Source of the DNA: Methylobacterium oryzae
GTDB taxonomy: Bacteria > Pseudomonadota > Alphaproteobacteria > Rhizobiales > Beijerinckiaceae
DNA: 64,000 bases
Assembly: GCF_021398735.1 (NCBI RefSeq)
Contig: NZ_CP090349.1
Location: 2,675,001 to 2,739,000, forward strand
Direction: 5' to 3'
Every line of letters starts with the position of its first letter. The first letter of the stretch is position 1. A model generated the notes under the pieces. It did not search any database and was not told the DNA's origin. It was given only the letters and a program-made list of their open reading frames with translations. This document shows positions 34,212-43,151 of the stretch, piece by piece. The position numbers and the translations under genes are program-made.

Positions 34212-35491
34212 TCCGCGCGCCCGCGCTGGCGCGGCCCCGCATCCGCCCCGGCTCGGCCGCCTTCTCGGCGCTCCTCGGGCTGCTGGCGGCGCTCCCGACC
34301 TTCGGGATCGACATGATCCTGCCGAGCCTGTCGGACACGGCGACCGCGCTGCACGTCCCGGCCACCGCGATGGGCGCGGCCATGGGCATCTACCTGCTCG
34401 GTTTCGGCGGCGCGCTGCTGGTCTACGGCCCGGTCTCGGACCGGCTGGGCCGCAAGCCGGCCATCGTCTGCGGCTGCCTCCTCCTCGTCGTGGGCAGCCT
34501 CGGCTGCGGCGCGGCGCGGACGCTGCCGGACTTCCTGCTGTTCCGGATCCTCCAGGGGATCGGCGCGGCGGGCCCCGGCATGGCGGTCCTCGCGATGGTG
34601 CGCGACCTGTTCGAGGGCGAGGCCGCGCGCGCCCGGGTGTCCTTCGTCGTCCTCACCATCAACGTGGTGCCGATGATGGCCCCGACCATCGGTGCCGGGC
34701 TGATGGATCTCGGCGGCTGGCGCCTGATCCACGCCGCGCCGGTCGCCGCCGCCCTGGCGGCCCTGGTGGCGATCCGGCACATCGACGAGCCCCTGCAGCG
34801 GGCCGCGGGCCCCGGGCCGGCCTCGGGGATCCTGCGCGGCTACGGGCGGATCCTGGCGAGCCGGGTCTTCCTCGGCCACGCCCTGTGCAACGCCGCGGCG
34901 GCCGGGGCGGTCTTCGCCTACATCACCGGCTCGGCGCTGGTGTTCATCGACGCCCTCGGGCTCAGTCCGCTGGCCTACGGCCTGGTCTTCGGGGCGAGTT
35001 CCCTGTCGGTGATGGTCGGCGCCTTCCTGAACGGGCGGCTCTCGGCCCGGGGCGTCCCCCCGCCGCGGGTGATCGCCGCCGGCCTCGTTCTGGCGACCGG
35101 CGCGGCTTCCCTGCTCCTCGTCGCGGCGCTCGCCCGACCGCCCGCGGCCGCGCCGGTGGTCGCCGCGATGGTCGGCGTGGCCCTGGCCTTCGGCCTCGTC
35201 TCGCCCAACGCCGTGCACGGTGCGACGGAGCGCGACCCGGCGGCCGCGGGCGCGGCCAGCGCCGTCGCGGTCTTCCTGCAGATGCTCGCGGCGGCCGTCG
35301 CCAGCGACCTCGTCGCCCGGTTCTTCGACGGCCGGTCCGCCCTGTCGATGGCCGCCGTGATGCTCGGCTGCAGCCTCGCGGCCGCCGCCGCCCACGCGGG
35401 TCTCGCCCGGCCGGCGCCCCGCGCCCCCTCCCGACCCTACGGAGAACCCGCATGCTCTTCGATCCGCCCCCCTGGCAGCCCCTCCACCTGA
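34202..35491 (+). CDS. MFS exporter, Bcr/CflA type
   Basis: 429 residues, 12 helices. It begins in family style (FGIDMILPSLSDTATALHV) and carries the MFS loop motif YGPVSDRLGRKP after TM2 and FRILQGIGAAGPGMAV in TM4. Bcr/CflA proteins export drugs or small metabolites using the proton gradient. The best start is TTG at 34202, which has GGAG seven bases before it and overlaps the glycosyltransferase end; no ATG lies before TM1. The 3' end overlaps the hydrolase gene by 40 bases. It probably exports the glycosylated product of this cluster. Confidence 0.85.
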   Translation: MGLIRAPALARPRIRPGSAAFSALLGLLAALPTFGIDMILPSLSDTATALHVPATAMGAAMGIYLLGFGGALLVYGPVSDRLGRKPAIVCGCLLLVVGSLGCGAARTLPDFLLFRILQGIGAAGPGMAVLAMVRDLFEGEAARARVSFVVLTINVVPMMAPTIGAGLMDLGGWRLIHAAPVAAALAALVAIRHIDEPLQRAAGPGPASGILRGYGRILASRVFLGHALCNAAAAGAVFAYITGSALVFIDALGLSPLAYGLVFGASSLSVMVGAFLNGRLSARGVPPPRVIAAGLVLATGAASLLLVAALARPPAAAPVVAAMVGVALAFGLVSPNAVHGATERDPAAAGAASAVAVFLQMLAAAVASDLVARFFDGRSALSMAAVMLGCSLAAAAAHAGLARPAPRAPSRPYGEPACSSIRPPGSPST

Positions 35492-36309
35492 CGCGCGACG
35501 GCGGCCGGCTCGCCCATATCGAGGCCGGGCCGCTCACCCCCGAGGGGCAGCCGCTGCTGCTCATCAACGGCTGGACCGGGGACCACGGCATCTTCACGCC
35601 GCAGATCCGGCACTTCTCGCGGACGCGCCGCGTCGTGGCGGTCGACCTGCGCGGTCACGGCGCCAGCGACGCGCCGGAGCGCGACTACACGGTCGCGGGC
35701 TTCGCCGAGGACGTCGCGTGGCAGAGCCGGACGCTGGGCCTCGTGAAGCCGATCGTGATCGGCCACAGCTTCGGCGGCGCGGTGGCGCTGGAGCTGTGCG
35801 GCCGCCATCCCGACCTCGCCGCCGGCCTCGTCATGATCGACTCGATCGTCCTGCCGTCTGCGGACGCGGCGGGCGGCGCCGCGATCGAGGGGCTGCTGGC
35901 GGGCGTCGGCGGCCCGGATTACCGGTCCGTCGTGCGGGAGATGGCCTGGGCGATCGGCGGCGCCTACGACCACCCGGCCCGGCGGAAGGCGATCTTCGAG
36001 ACCTTCATCCTCGGCCCCTGCCAGCGGACACCGCAGCACGTGGCCCACGCGGCGCTGCGCGACATGGTGCTGGCCCACGATCCCGTCCCGGCCGCGCGCG
36101 CCTGCCGGGTCCCGATGGCCTACATCTCGGCGGACGTGCCGCTCGTGGCGGCGGCCCGCGACCTCGACCGGCTGCGGGAGCTCTGCCCGCAGCTCGTCAC
36201 CGCCCAGACGCTGCTGGCGGGCCACTTCAACACGATCGAAGTGGCCGAGCAGGTCAACGCGATGATCGAGCGCTTCCTGGCGGTCGGCCTGCGGCCGCGC
36301 GCGCGGTAG
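35452..36309 (+). CDS. Alpha/beta hydrolase
   Basis: 285 residues. LLLINGWTGDHGIFTPQI is the oxyanion region, IVIGHSFGGAVALEL has the nucleophile Ser in GHSFGG, and LLAGHFNTIEVAEQV supplies the catalytic His. VVAVDLRGHGASDAPERDY is typical of the ring-cleaving and esterase branches. The substrate is unknown. GGAGAACCCGC precedes the ATG, which lies inside the end of the transporter gene, so translation is coupled. Confidence 0.9.
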   Translation: MLFDPPPWQPLHLTRDGGRLAHIEAGPLTPEGQPLLLINGWTGDHGIFTPQIRHFSRTRRVVAVDLRGHGASDAPERDYTVAGFAEDVAWQSRTLGLVKPIVIGHSFGGAVALELCGRHPDLAAGLVMIDSIVLPSADAAGGAAIEGLLAGVGGPDYRSVVREMAWAIGGAYDHPARRKAIFETFILGPCQRTPQHVAHAALRDMVLAHDPVPAARACRVPMAYISADVPLVAAARDLDRLRELCPQLVTAQTLLAGHFNTIEVAEQVNAMIERFLAVGLRPRAR

Positions 36310-36391
36310 CGGGACGCCGCGGGACCAACGCCCATCAGGCGGGCCGGGACCCTCCGCGGAGGCCGTCCCGCGACCCGTCGCGCGGGGCGCG

Positions 36392-36631
36392 TCAGGACGC
36401 CGGGCCGGCCTCCGTCCGGTCGCCCAGGAGGCGCCGCGCCGACGAGATGACCTGGAGCGTCTGGGAGCTCAGCTGCTCCTGGCGCGCCCGCTGCTCGTAC
36501 TGTCTCAGGCGGACGATCAGGCCGTCCTCGTCCGGGATCCCGTGGTCCATACCGCCGATCACGAAGTCCGTGATCGTCCGTCGGAGCAGCGTCTCGAAGA
36601 CGTCGTCCGTATTCGCCAGCCCTGCAACCAT
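36392..36631 (-). CDS. Small hypothetical protein
   Basis: 79 residues. TDDVFETLLRRTITDFVIGG then a helical, Gln/Arg-rich half (LRQYEQRARQEQLSSQTLQV) ending in DRTEAGPAS. It looks like a small helical protein. The ATG with AAGGAG upstream was chosen over a TTG 15 codons earlier. It is transcribed towards the hydrolase gene, divergent from the P450. Family not recognised. Confidence 0.55.
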   Translation of the reverse strand: MVAGLANTDDVFETLLRRTITDFVIGGMDHGIPDEDGLIVRLRQYEQRARQEQLSSQTLQVISSARRLLGDRTEAGPAS

Positions 36632-36782
36632 GAGGACTTCTCCTTCTGCGAAGCGGCGCCTTTTTCGAAGGGTCAAGTTACGGCATGATTTCGGAACATC
36701 TCACACACCATCCGCGCGGCGACCGGCGTGCTCTTCCGCACAAGGCGGCCGCGGCGGCGACCGGGCCGCCGGCGCGCCGCAT

Positions 36783-36796
36783 GTTATGGCTGTAAT
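36783..36796. promoter_or_regulatory. Operator-like sequence, second copy
   Basis: GTTATGGCTGTAAT differs from the palindrome at 32426-32439 at two positions. It lies 79 bp before the P450 start, the same distance class as the first copy (75 bp). Confidence 0.5.
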
Positions 36797-36875
36797 GTTC
36801 GACCCAGCTCCCGCAATCATCCTGTAGTCCGGGCTTCCGAGAGTTCTCGCGCAACACAGCAGCGAGAATCCACAG

Positions 36876-38126
36876 ATGAATGCGACCGAAGATCTGACGC
36901 GACAGGCAGGCCCGCCCGAAGCCCCGACCCGCGTCCCGACCGGCGTCCCGACGCTCACGGTGGCGGAGTTGGAGGCCGACCCGCACGGTGTCTACCGCGC
37001 CTGGCGGCCGCGGCTGCCCTTCGTCGGCCACGAGGTCGCGGGCGTCCTCGTCCTCCGCGCCCGCGACGTCGACCTGCTGATGCGCGACCCCCGCGCCCAA
37101 GCCACGGAGACGCTCTATCCGGAGTCGCGCGCGATCCCCGAGGGGGCGCTGTTCGACATCTTCGCGCACGGCATGCTCACGGCCAACGGCGCGGTCCACC
37201 GCCGGCGCCGCTCGCCCTTCACCCGCACCTTCGCGGCGCGCCTGATCGAGGGCCTTCGGCCCCGGATTCGCGTCGCCGCTGAGGGCCTCGTCCGCGACTG
37301 GCTGGGGGACGGGGAGGTCGACCTCGTCGCGCGCTACACCGCGCAGATCCCGGCCCAGGTCATCGCCGACATCCTCGGCCTGCCGCGCGACGACATCCCG
37401 CGGTTCACGCACCTCGCCTACGAGGTCTCCCGGGTGCTGAGCTTCACCTTCGGACCGGAGGACATCCCCGATCTGGAGGCGGCGGCGGTCGCGCTGCAGG
37501 ACTACGTGGCCGGGATCCTCGCCGCGCGCCGGTCGGCGCCCCGCGCCGATTTCCTGTCGCGCTTCCTCGCGGAGACCGAGGCGGCCGGCGAGCTCACGCA
37601 GCAGGAGGTGGTGATCCAGCTCGTGCAGATGATCATCGGCGGCACCGACACGACCCGGGTCGCCGGCGCCATGCAGGTGGCGCTGCTGCTGCAGCATCCC
37701 GAGCAGTGGGCGGCGGTCAGCCGCGATCCCGACCTGATCCCGGCCGCGGTGGCGGAGTCGCTCCGCTACGAGCCGAGCGCCGGCTCCGCCGGCCGGGTCG
37801 CCCGGGAGGACATTCCCCTCGACGGGCACGTCGTGCCGGCCGGAAGCCTGATGCTGCTCTCGACGCTGTCGGCGATGCGGGACGAGACGGTCTACGCGCG
37901 TCCCGACACGTTCGACATCCGGCGCACCGACCTCCCGCGCCTCCACCCGGTCTTCGGCGGCGGCGCGCACCGGTGCATCGGCGAGGCCCTGGCGCGGGTC
38001 GAGCTGGAGGAGGGACTGGGCGCCGTGCTGCGCCTCGCCCCGCGCCTGCGCCTGACCGGCGCGATGCCGGTCCTCCGCGGCCACAGCGGCATCCGCCGCA
38101 TCGACGCGCTGCGGGTCGCCGCCTAG
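36876..38126 (+). CDS. Cytochrome P450
   Basis: 416 residues, a bacterial soluble P450. The I-helix has MIIGGTDTTRVAG (oxygen-binding Thr), ESLRYEPS gives the ExxR, and the heme loop is FGGGAHRCIGEALAR with Cys near residue 367. It would hydroxylate a small molecule using electrons from a ferredoxin that is not encoded here. It lies between a glycosyltransferase-exporter-hydrolase unit and a second glycosyltransferase, fitting oxidation followed by sugar addition. An operator-like sequence lies 79 bp upstream. The ribosome site is weak. Confidence 0.93.
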   Translation: MNATEDLTRQAGPPEAPTRVPTGVPTLTVAELEADPHGVYRAWRPRLPFVGHEVAGVLVLRARDVDLLMRDPRAQATETLYPESRAIPEGALFDIFAHGMLTANGAVHRRRRSPFTRTFAARLIEGLRPRIRVAAEGLVRDWLGDGEVDLVARYTAQIPAQVIADILGLPRDDIPRFTHLAYEVSRVLSFTFGPEDIPDLEAAAVALQDYVAGILAARRSAPRADFLSRFLAETEAAGELTQQEVVIQLVQMIIGGTDTTRVAGAMQVALLLQHPEQWAAVSRDPDLIPAAVAESLRYEPSAGSAGRVAREDIPLDGHVVPAGSLMLLSTLSAMRDETVYARPDTFDIRRTDLPRLHPVFGGGAHRCIGEALARVELEEGLGAVLRLAPRLRLTGAMPVLRGHSGIRRIDALRVAA

Positions 38127-38433
38127 CGCCGTTCCCGACCGGATGGGGACGGCGGCGCTCGCCGAGCCCTTCGCCGCGCGTAGCGAGGTCCCTCTCCCGC
38201 ACGGGAGGGGGACCAGGGCGCGGCTGCCTCGACAGGATCGCCGCCCCTCCGGACCGCTGCGACCCTGTCGCGCCGTCTCCCGCGCGTCCGACGCGCGCCC
38301 GTTGCAGCCGTAGCCGCTTCGGCCCCGCGCCGCAGCGACGCCGTAACGGACCGCCCCCAGCCTCGCTCCCGGACGCCCCGGCGAACGCGCCGCGATCGCG
38401 GCGCCCTCACGCCCCCCACGGAAAGGACAAGCG
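38127..38433 (+). other. Intergenic region with hairpin
   Basis: 307 bp between the P450 and second glycosyltransferase genes. It contains the REP-like hairpin at 38187 and a possible half-site of the cluster operator, GCCGTAAC (38340-38347), 86 bp before the next start. No gene seen. Confidence 0.45.
38187..38214. repeat. REP-like 28-base hairpin
   Basis: GGTCCCTCTCCCG pairs with CGGGAGGGGGACC around CA, with one G-U pair. The core CTCCCGCACGGG and the following GGCGCGGCTG also occur at 48591-48630. There is no U run, so it is a dispersed element rather than a simple terminator. Confidence 0.6.
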
Positions 38434-39735
38434 ATGAAGGTCCTCCTCTGCTCGACGCCCGCCACGGGCCATCTCAATCCCCTCCTCGCCATCGCCCACA
38501 TGCTGATCGCGGACGGCCACGAGGTCATGGTCCTCTCGGGCTCGGCCTTCCGCGACCGCATCGTGGCGGCCGGCGCCCGCTTCATGGCGCTGCCGGGCGC
38601 GGCGGATTTCGACGGCCGCGACCTCCGCGCGGTCGTGCCCGAACTTGCCGAGATCGCGCCGGGACCGGACTGGCTGCGCGTCGCCATGGAGCGCGTGTTC
38701 GTCGACCGCATCCCCGACCAGGCGCGCGGCCTGCGCGCGGCGCTCCGGGCCTTCCCGGCCTCGCTGGTGATCGGCGACGACATGTTCTTCGGCGCCCTGC
38801 CGCTGCTGCTGGGGCCGCGCGCGGAGCGCCCCGCCATCGTCCTGTGCGGCACGTCGATCCTGCACTGCGCGCGGCCCGACCGGGCTCCGGCCTTCCTGGG
38901 CCTCCCGCCGGCCGAGACGCCCGAGCAGGAGGCCGCCTACGGCCGCATCGCAGAGGCCTACGAGGCGGCGGTCGACCGGCCGGTCGGGCTGAGCCTCGCC
39001 GCCAAGCTGGCGGAACTCGGCCGGGCCGCCCCGCCCTGGCCGCTGTTCGACGCGGTGGTCCGGCTCGCCGACACCTACCTGCAGCTGACCGTCCCTAGTT
39101 TCGAGTACCCGTTCCCGCTGCCGCCGACGGTGCGCTTCATCGGGGCGCTGCCGATCGTCCCGGGGCAGGCGGCGCTCCCGCCCTGGGCGGGCGACCTCGA
39201 CGGCGCGCGCAAGGTCGTGCTGGTCACGCAGGGCACGGTCGCGAACCACGATTTCGGCCTGCTCGTCGGCCCCGCCCTCCGGGCGCTGGCCGATGAGACC
39301 GACATCCTGACCGTGGTGACGGGCGGCGGCCGGGGGCTCGACGCGATCCCCGGCCCGATCCCGGCCAACGCGCGGCTCTCGCCCTACCTGCCCTTCGAGT
39401 GGCTGCTGCCCCGGGTCGACGCCATGGTGACCAACGGCGGCTACGGGAGCGTGAACCAGGCCCTGAGCCACGGGATCCCCCTCGTCGCCGCCGGCCTCAC
39501 CGAGGACAAGGCCGACGTGAACGCCCGCATCGCGTGGTCGGGGGCCGGGATCGACCTCGCCGCGAATGACCCGACGCCGGAGGCGATCCGGAAGGCGGTG
39601 CGGACCGTGCTCGACGCGCCCGGCCATCGCCGGGAGGCGCGGCGCCTCGCCGCCGAGTTCGCCGCCTACGACGCCAAGGCCGAGATCCTGCGGCTCCTGT
39701 CCAGCCACGGCGACCGCGCGCGCAGCGCCGCCTGA
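38434..39735 (+). CDS. UGT-type (GT1) glycosyltransferase
   Basis: 433 residues. The N-terminus is KVLLCSTPATGHLNPLLAIA, with the His of GHLNP. The C-terminal donor domain has LLPRVDAMVTNGGYGSVNQA and SHGIPLVAAGLTEDKADVNA, the GT1 sugar-nucleotide signature. It belongs to the same family as the protein at 32928 but is clearly different in sequence. AAAGGACAAGCG precedes the ATG. Donor and acceptor unknown; it probably acts with the P450 upstream. Confidence 0.9.
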   Translation: MKVLLCSTPATGHLNPLLAIAHMLIADGHEVMVLSGSAFRDRIVAAGARFMALPGAADFDGRDLRAVVPELAEIAPGPDWLRVAMERVFVDRIPDQARGLRAALRAFPASLVIGDDMFFGALPLLLGPRAERPAIVLCGTSILHCARPDRAPAFLGLPPAETPEQEAAYGRIAEAYEAAVDRPVGLSLAAKLAELGRAAPPWPLFDAVVRLADTYLQLTVPSFEYPFPLPPTVRFIGALPIVPGQAALPPWAGDLDGARKVVLVTQGTVANHDFGLLVGPALRALADETDILTVVTGGGRGLDAIPGPIPANARLSPYLPFEWLLPRVDAMVTNGGYGSVNQALSHGIPLVAAGLTEDKADVNARIAWSGAGIDLAANDPTPEAIRKAVRTVLDAPGHRREARRLAAEFAAYDAKAEILRLLSSHGDRARSAA

Positions 39736-40035
39736 GCGTCCGCCGCACCCGGCGTGGGACCGTCCCGGGACTGTCCCGGCGGGGACGGCCCCCGCATCCG
39801 CGCCCATCACGGCACCCGGTCTGGCGGACCGGGTGCCGTTCGCGTGTCGGGGCGACCATTGGGGCGACTGTCGGGGCGACGAGCCCGGACCCGGGTCACG
39901 ACCGTCCCGGCAACGATCCCGCGCCCGCCCGTCGTTCGCGCCGCGTGTCTGCTGTCATTGTTTTCCGATCCGCCGAAATCGCGGTGAAAGATCGGATTTT
40001 TACTTCGGACGCTCCACCACGAGGAGCACGAGATC
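39736..40035 (+). other. Intergenic region
   Basis: 300 bp. 39790-39900 is built of short repeats of GGGGCGAC and CCGTCCCGG. From 39950 it is AT-richer and should carry the promoter of the gene at 40036. No gene seen. Confidence 0.4.
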
Positions 40036-40281
40036 ATGATCTCACACCGCACACGGGCCGCCGCAGCCACCGCGCTCGGGACGATGCTGACAGTCCTGGC
40101 GGCCCCGACCGCCGCGCCGGCGCAGCCGGTCCCGCGCTTCGCGCAGCCCGACGTCCCGAGCGTCGCGGCGATCGCCCGGGCACGCCCGTTCCGGACGGAT
40201 CTAGACCTCCGCTCCCCCGCCGTGGAGCGGGAGCATTCCCGGGCGCAGCGCATCATCGCCCGCGTCTGCTCGCGCTGCTGA
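40036..40281 (+). CDS. Small secreted protein
   Basis: 81 residues. Residues 1-29 are a signal peptide (ALGTMLTVLAAPTAAPAQ). The mature 52 residues are charged and end ARVCSRC with two cysteines. GAGGAGCACGAGATC precedes the ATG. Its stop overlaps the cyclase ATG by one base (TGATG). Family not recognised; the coupling suggests a role with the cyclase. Confidence 0.65.
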   Translation: MISHRTRAAAATALGTMLTVLAAPTAAPAQPVPRFAQPDVPSVAAIARARPFRTDLDLRSPAVEREHSRAQRIIARVCSRC

Positions 40282-41231
40282 TGCCCGCGATGGCGCTGCG
40301 GGAGCCCCGCGCGGACACGGCGGACGCCTGTTCCGGGCTCGCTGGCGGTGTCGGGCGACGGGCGCGGGCCGTTCCCCTCCGCCGACACCTCGCCGTCGCG
40401 GCGGCGGGGCGCGGCCGGCTCCTCGCCGCGGCGCCGCTGCCGCTGCTCCTGGCGCTCGCGGCCACGACGACGCCCGAGCCCGTCACGGTCGGGCTCGGCG
40501 GGCTCGCCCTGGCATGGCTCTCGCTGCGGGTGCACCGCCTGCGCGGCGCCGCGTGCGCCGCGACGCGGCAGCGGAACAACCTCGCGCGCCTGACCGCGCC
40601 GACGGTCGCCCGATGGGTCGCCGAGACGGATCGCGCCGCCCGGCGCCCCGGCTGGGAGCAGGAGGCGACGGTGCTCTTCGCCGACATCCGCGGCTTCACC
40701 CGCCTCTGCGAGGGCATGGCGCCCGGCGAGGTCGCGGCGTTCCTCGCCGCGTTCCGGTCCCGTGCCGCGCGGGCGATCGAGGCGGCGGGCGGCTTCGTCG
40801 ACAAGTTCGTCGGCGACGAGGTGATGGCGGTGTTCGGCGTGCCGGACGCAGCGCCCGGGGATGCCGGTCGCGCCGTCGCGGCGGCCCGCGCGCTCGCGGC
40901 CGCGATGGCGACCTGGAGCCGGGAGCGCGGACAGGCCGGCCTGCCACCGGTGCGGGTCGGCATCGGGCTGCATCGCGGCCCGGTCTTCATCGGCGTCATC
41001 GGGGCGGAGCGGGTCGAGTTCACGGCAGTCGGCGACACCGTCAACGTGGCCCGTCGGCTGGAACAGATGACCCGCGCGCTGCCCTGCGACTGCCTCGCCT
41101 CCGAGGCGGTCGTCCGGGCGGCGCCGTCCGGCGGGGCGCGGATCGTGGCTGTCGGGCCCGTGCGCGGCGGCCGCACCGTCCTGCGCCTGTTCACCCTCCG
41201 GCTCGATCCGGCCGGGACGCGTGCGGACTGA
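40281..41231 (+). CDS. Class III adenylate/guanylate cyclase
   Basis: 316 residues. The N-terminal 90 residues hold two hydrophobic segments (LLAAAPLPLLLALAATT, then VGLGGLALAWLSL), so it is membrane-bound. The cyclase domain (130-300) has TVLFADIRGFTRLCEGM with the first metal Asp, FVDKFVGDEVMAVFG with the second, and FTAVGDTVNVARRLE with Asn and Arg of the transition-state pair. All catalytic positions look intact. It would make cAMP from ATP. The start overlaps the secreted-peptide gene by one base. Confidence 0.88.
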   Translation: MPAMALREPRADTADACSGLAGGVGRRARAVPLRRHLAVAAAGRGRLLAAAPLPLLLALAATTTPEPVTVGLGGLALAWLSLRVHRLRGAACAATRQRNNLARLTAPTVARWVAETDRAARRPGWEQEATVLFADIRGFTRLCEGMAPGEVAAFLAAFRSRAARAIEAAGGFVDKFVGDEVMAVFGVPDAAPGDAGRAVAAARALAAAMATWSRERGQAGLPPVRVGIGLHRGPVFIGVIGAERVEFTAVGDTVNVARRLEQMTRALPCDCLASEAVVRAAPSGGARIVAVGPVRGGRTVLRLFTLRLDPAGTRAD

Positions 41232-41308
41232 ACCGACGCCTCCTGAAGACCCGGCGGGGTAGGGGGCGGCGACTGCGTCCCGTCCCGCCGCCGTTCCGGA
41301 TGCCACCC

Positions 41309-42913
41309 TCAGGCGCGGGGCCGGTCGGCGAGGTCGTCGAGGTCGACGCGCCGGGTGATCCCCAACGCGTCCAGGAAGGCCGCGTCGTGGCTGACGACGA
41401 GGAGCGCGCCGTCATAGGCCGCCAACCCGGCCTCGAGAGCCTCGACCGCGTCCAGGTCGAGGTGGTTGGTCGGCTCGTCGAGGATCAGGAGGGGCGGGGG
41501 CGCGCGGTTGCCGAGCACGCAGGCGAGGGCGGTCCGGACCCGCTCGCCGCCGCTCAGCGCCGCGACGGGGCGGTCCGCGGCCGCCGCCCGGAACTGGAAC
41601 CGCGCCAGCGCCGCCCGGCACCCGTTCGCGTCCTCCTCCGGGTTGAGACGCGCGAAGTTCTCCGCCACGGTCCGGTCGCGATCGAGGAGGTCGAGGCGCT
41701 GGTCGAGCAGCGCGGCGCGCACCCCGACCGAGACGCGGCCCGACCACGGGCTGAGGCGGCCGGCGACCAGCGCGAGCAGGGTCGACTTGCCCGAGCCGTT
41801 CCGCCCGCGGAGGGCGACGCGCTCCGGACCCGTGACCGCGAGGGACACGTCCCGCAGGACCGGCTGACCCGGCCGGTAGCCGACCGTCACGTCGGTGAGC
41901 GCGAGGACGCGCCGGTCGGCGTGGAGCCCGCTCGGCGGGAGCGCGATCGCGGCCGGCTTCACCGCCGCGATCCGGTCCCGGGCCTCCGCCAGATCGGCCT
42001 CGGCGCCGGCGCGCTGGCGCTCGGTGAGGCGCGCGCTCCCGCCCGCCGTCCGCTCCGCGTTGTCCCGGCGAGCCCCGGCCAGGATCCGGGGCAGGTCGCC
42101 CTTCGCGGAGCGGCGGTGCCCGGCCGCGTCGCGGCGCTGCTGGCGCTCGACGCGCTCCTGCGCCCGGCGGGCGAGGTCCGTCGTCCGCTTCTCGGCGACC
42201 GCGAGGTCGTGCTCGGCCGCGGCGAGACGCGTCGCCTTGGCCTGCCGGAAGGCGTCGAAATTGCCCCGGTAGCGGGTCGCCTCCGCCGGCGCGAGGTCCA
42301 CGATCGCGTCCATCGCGTCGAGCAGGGCCCGGTCGTGGCTGACCACGATCGCGCCGGCGCGCCATCCCTGCAGAAGTTCCAGGACCGCCCGCCGCCCGTC
42401 GCGATCGAGGTCGTTGGTCGGCTCGTCGAGGAGCAGGAAATCCGGCGCGGCGAAGATCGCCGCCGCCAGCGCCGCGCGGGCGCGCTGCCCGCCGGAGAGG
42501 CGCCGGAGCGGCGTGTCGGGGTCCACCGCCACGCCCATCCGCGCCAGCGCTCCCGTCAGGCGCTCCGCGAGCGTCCAGTCGGCGACGGCGAGCTCGTCGG
42601 CCTCCGCCGCACCGGCCTCCGCGCGGCGGAGCAGCGCCAAGCCCGCCGTCGCGCCGAACAGGTCGGCGACGGTCTCGTCGGCGGTCGGGGCCGCGAACTG
42701 GCGCAGCAGGGCGACCGTGCCGTCGCGGTGGATGCTGCCGCCCGTCGGCGCGAGGCGGCCGGCCAGGAGGTTCAGGAGCGTGCTCTTGCCGGCCCCGTTG
42801 CGGCCGACGATGCCGGTCCGCTCCTGCCCGAAGCTGGCGGTGATGCCGGAGAGGACGGCGCGCCCGTCAGGCGCGGTCCACGCGAGGTTCAGGAGGGCGA
42901 GCTGTGCTGGCAT
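41309..42913 (-). CDS. ABC-F ATPase (translation factor type)
   Basis: 534 residues, two ATPase domains and no membrane segment. Walker A motifs are GIVGRNGAGKST and ALRGRNGSGKST, signatures are LSGGQRARAAL and LSGGERVRTALA, and Walker B segments are FLLLDEPTNDLD and LLILDEPTNHLD. A charged linker of about 80 residues joins them. ABC-F proteins act on ribosomes or give antibiotic resistance, and which applies is not visible. The ATG at 42911-42913 matches the family's start better than an upstream TTG. Confidence 0.92.
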   Translation of the reverse strand: MPAQLALLNLAWTAPDGRAVLSGITASFGQERTGIVGRNGAGKSTLLNLLAGRLAPTGGSIHRDGTVALLRQFAAPTADETVADLFGATAGLALLRRAEAGAAEADELAVADWTLAERLTGALARMGVAVDPDTPLRRLSGGQRARAALAAAIFAAPDFLLLDEPTNDLDRDGRRAVLELLQGWRAGAIVVSHDRALLDAMDAIVDLAPAEATRYRGNFDAFRQAKATRLAAAEHDLAVAEKRTTDLARRAQERVERQQRRDAAGHRRSAKGDLPRILAGARRDNAERTAGGSARLTERQRAGAEADLAEARDRIAAVKPAAIALPPSGLHADRRVLALTDVTVGYRPGQPVLRDVSLAVTGPERVALRGRNGSGKSTLLALVAGRLSPWSGRVSVGVRAALLDQRLDLLDRDRTVAENFARLNPEEDANGCRAALARFQFRAAAADRPVAALSGGERVRTALACVLGNRAPPPLLILDEPTNHLDLDAVEALEAGLAAYDGALLVVSHDAAFLDALGITRRVDLDDLADRPRA

Positions 42914-43056
42914 GCGGAGAGACGGTCCTGGCGACAAGGCGGGGCGGCGTTGCAGTCAGGGTCAGTCTCATCGGCGTCTCGGCTCCGGCGGGGGGGCCTC
43001 CGTAGCGCCGGTCGCGGCCTCTCGCAACGCCGCGGCCGTCGCTTTTTGCGGCGGGA

Positions 43057-43083
43057 TGTCACAAACCGGGATGCTGCATCGTC
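43057..43083 (+). promoter_or_regulatory. ECF41-type sigma promoter
   Basis: TGTCACA (43057-43063), 16 bases, then CGTC (43080-43083). This is the -35/-10 pair reported for ECF41 sigma factors. It lies 68 bp before the gene at 43152, which is the first gene of the operon that encodes an ECF41 sigma factor, so autoregulation is likely. Confidence 0.8.
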
Positions 43084-43151
43084 CTGTCGCCGACCGGGAC
43101 GCCGGAGCGGCAGGGTGCCCCTCGGCCCGGTCCGCGCGGGAGACAGACGTC

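Noticed and set aside
32141..36875. A transcription regulator gene inside the glycosyltransferase-P450 cluster
   Set aside because: None of the frames in this stretch encode a DNA-binding fold; the shared operator must be read by a factor elsewhere.
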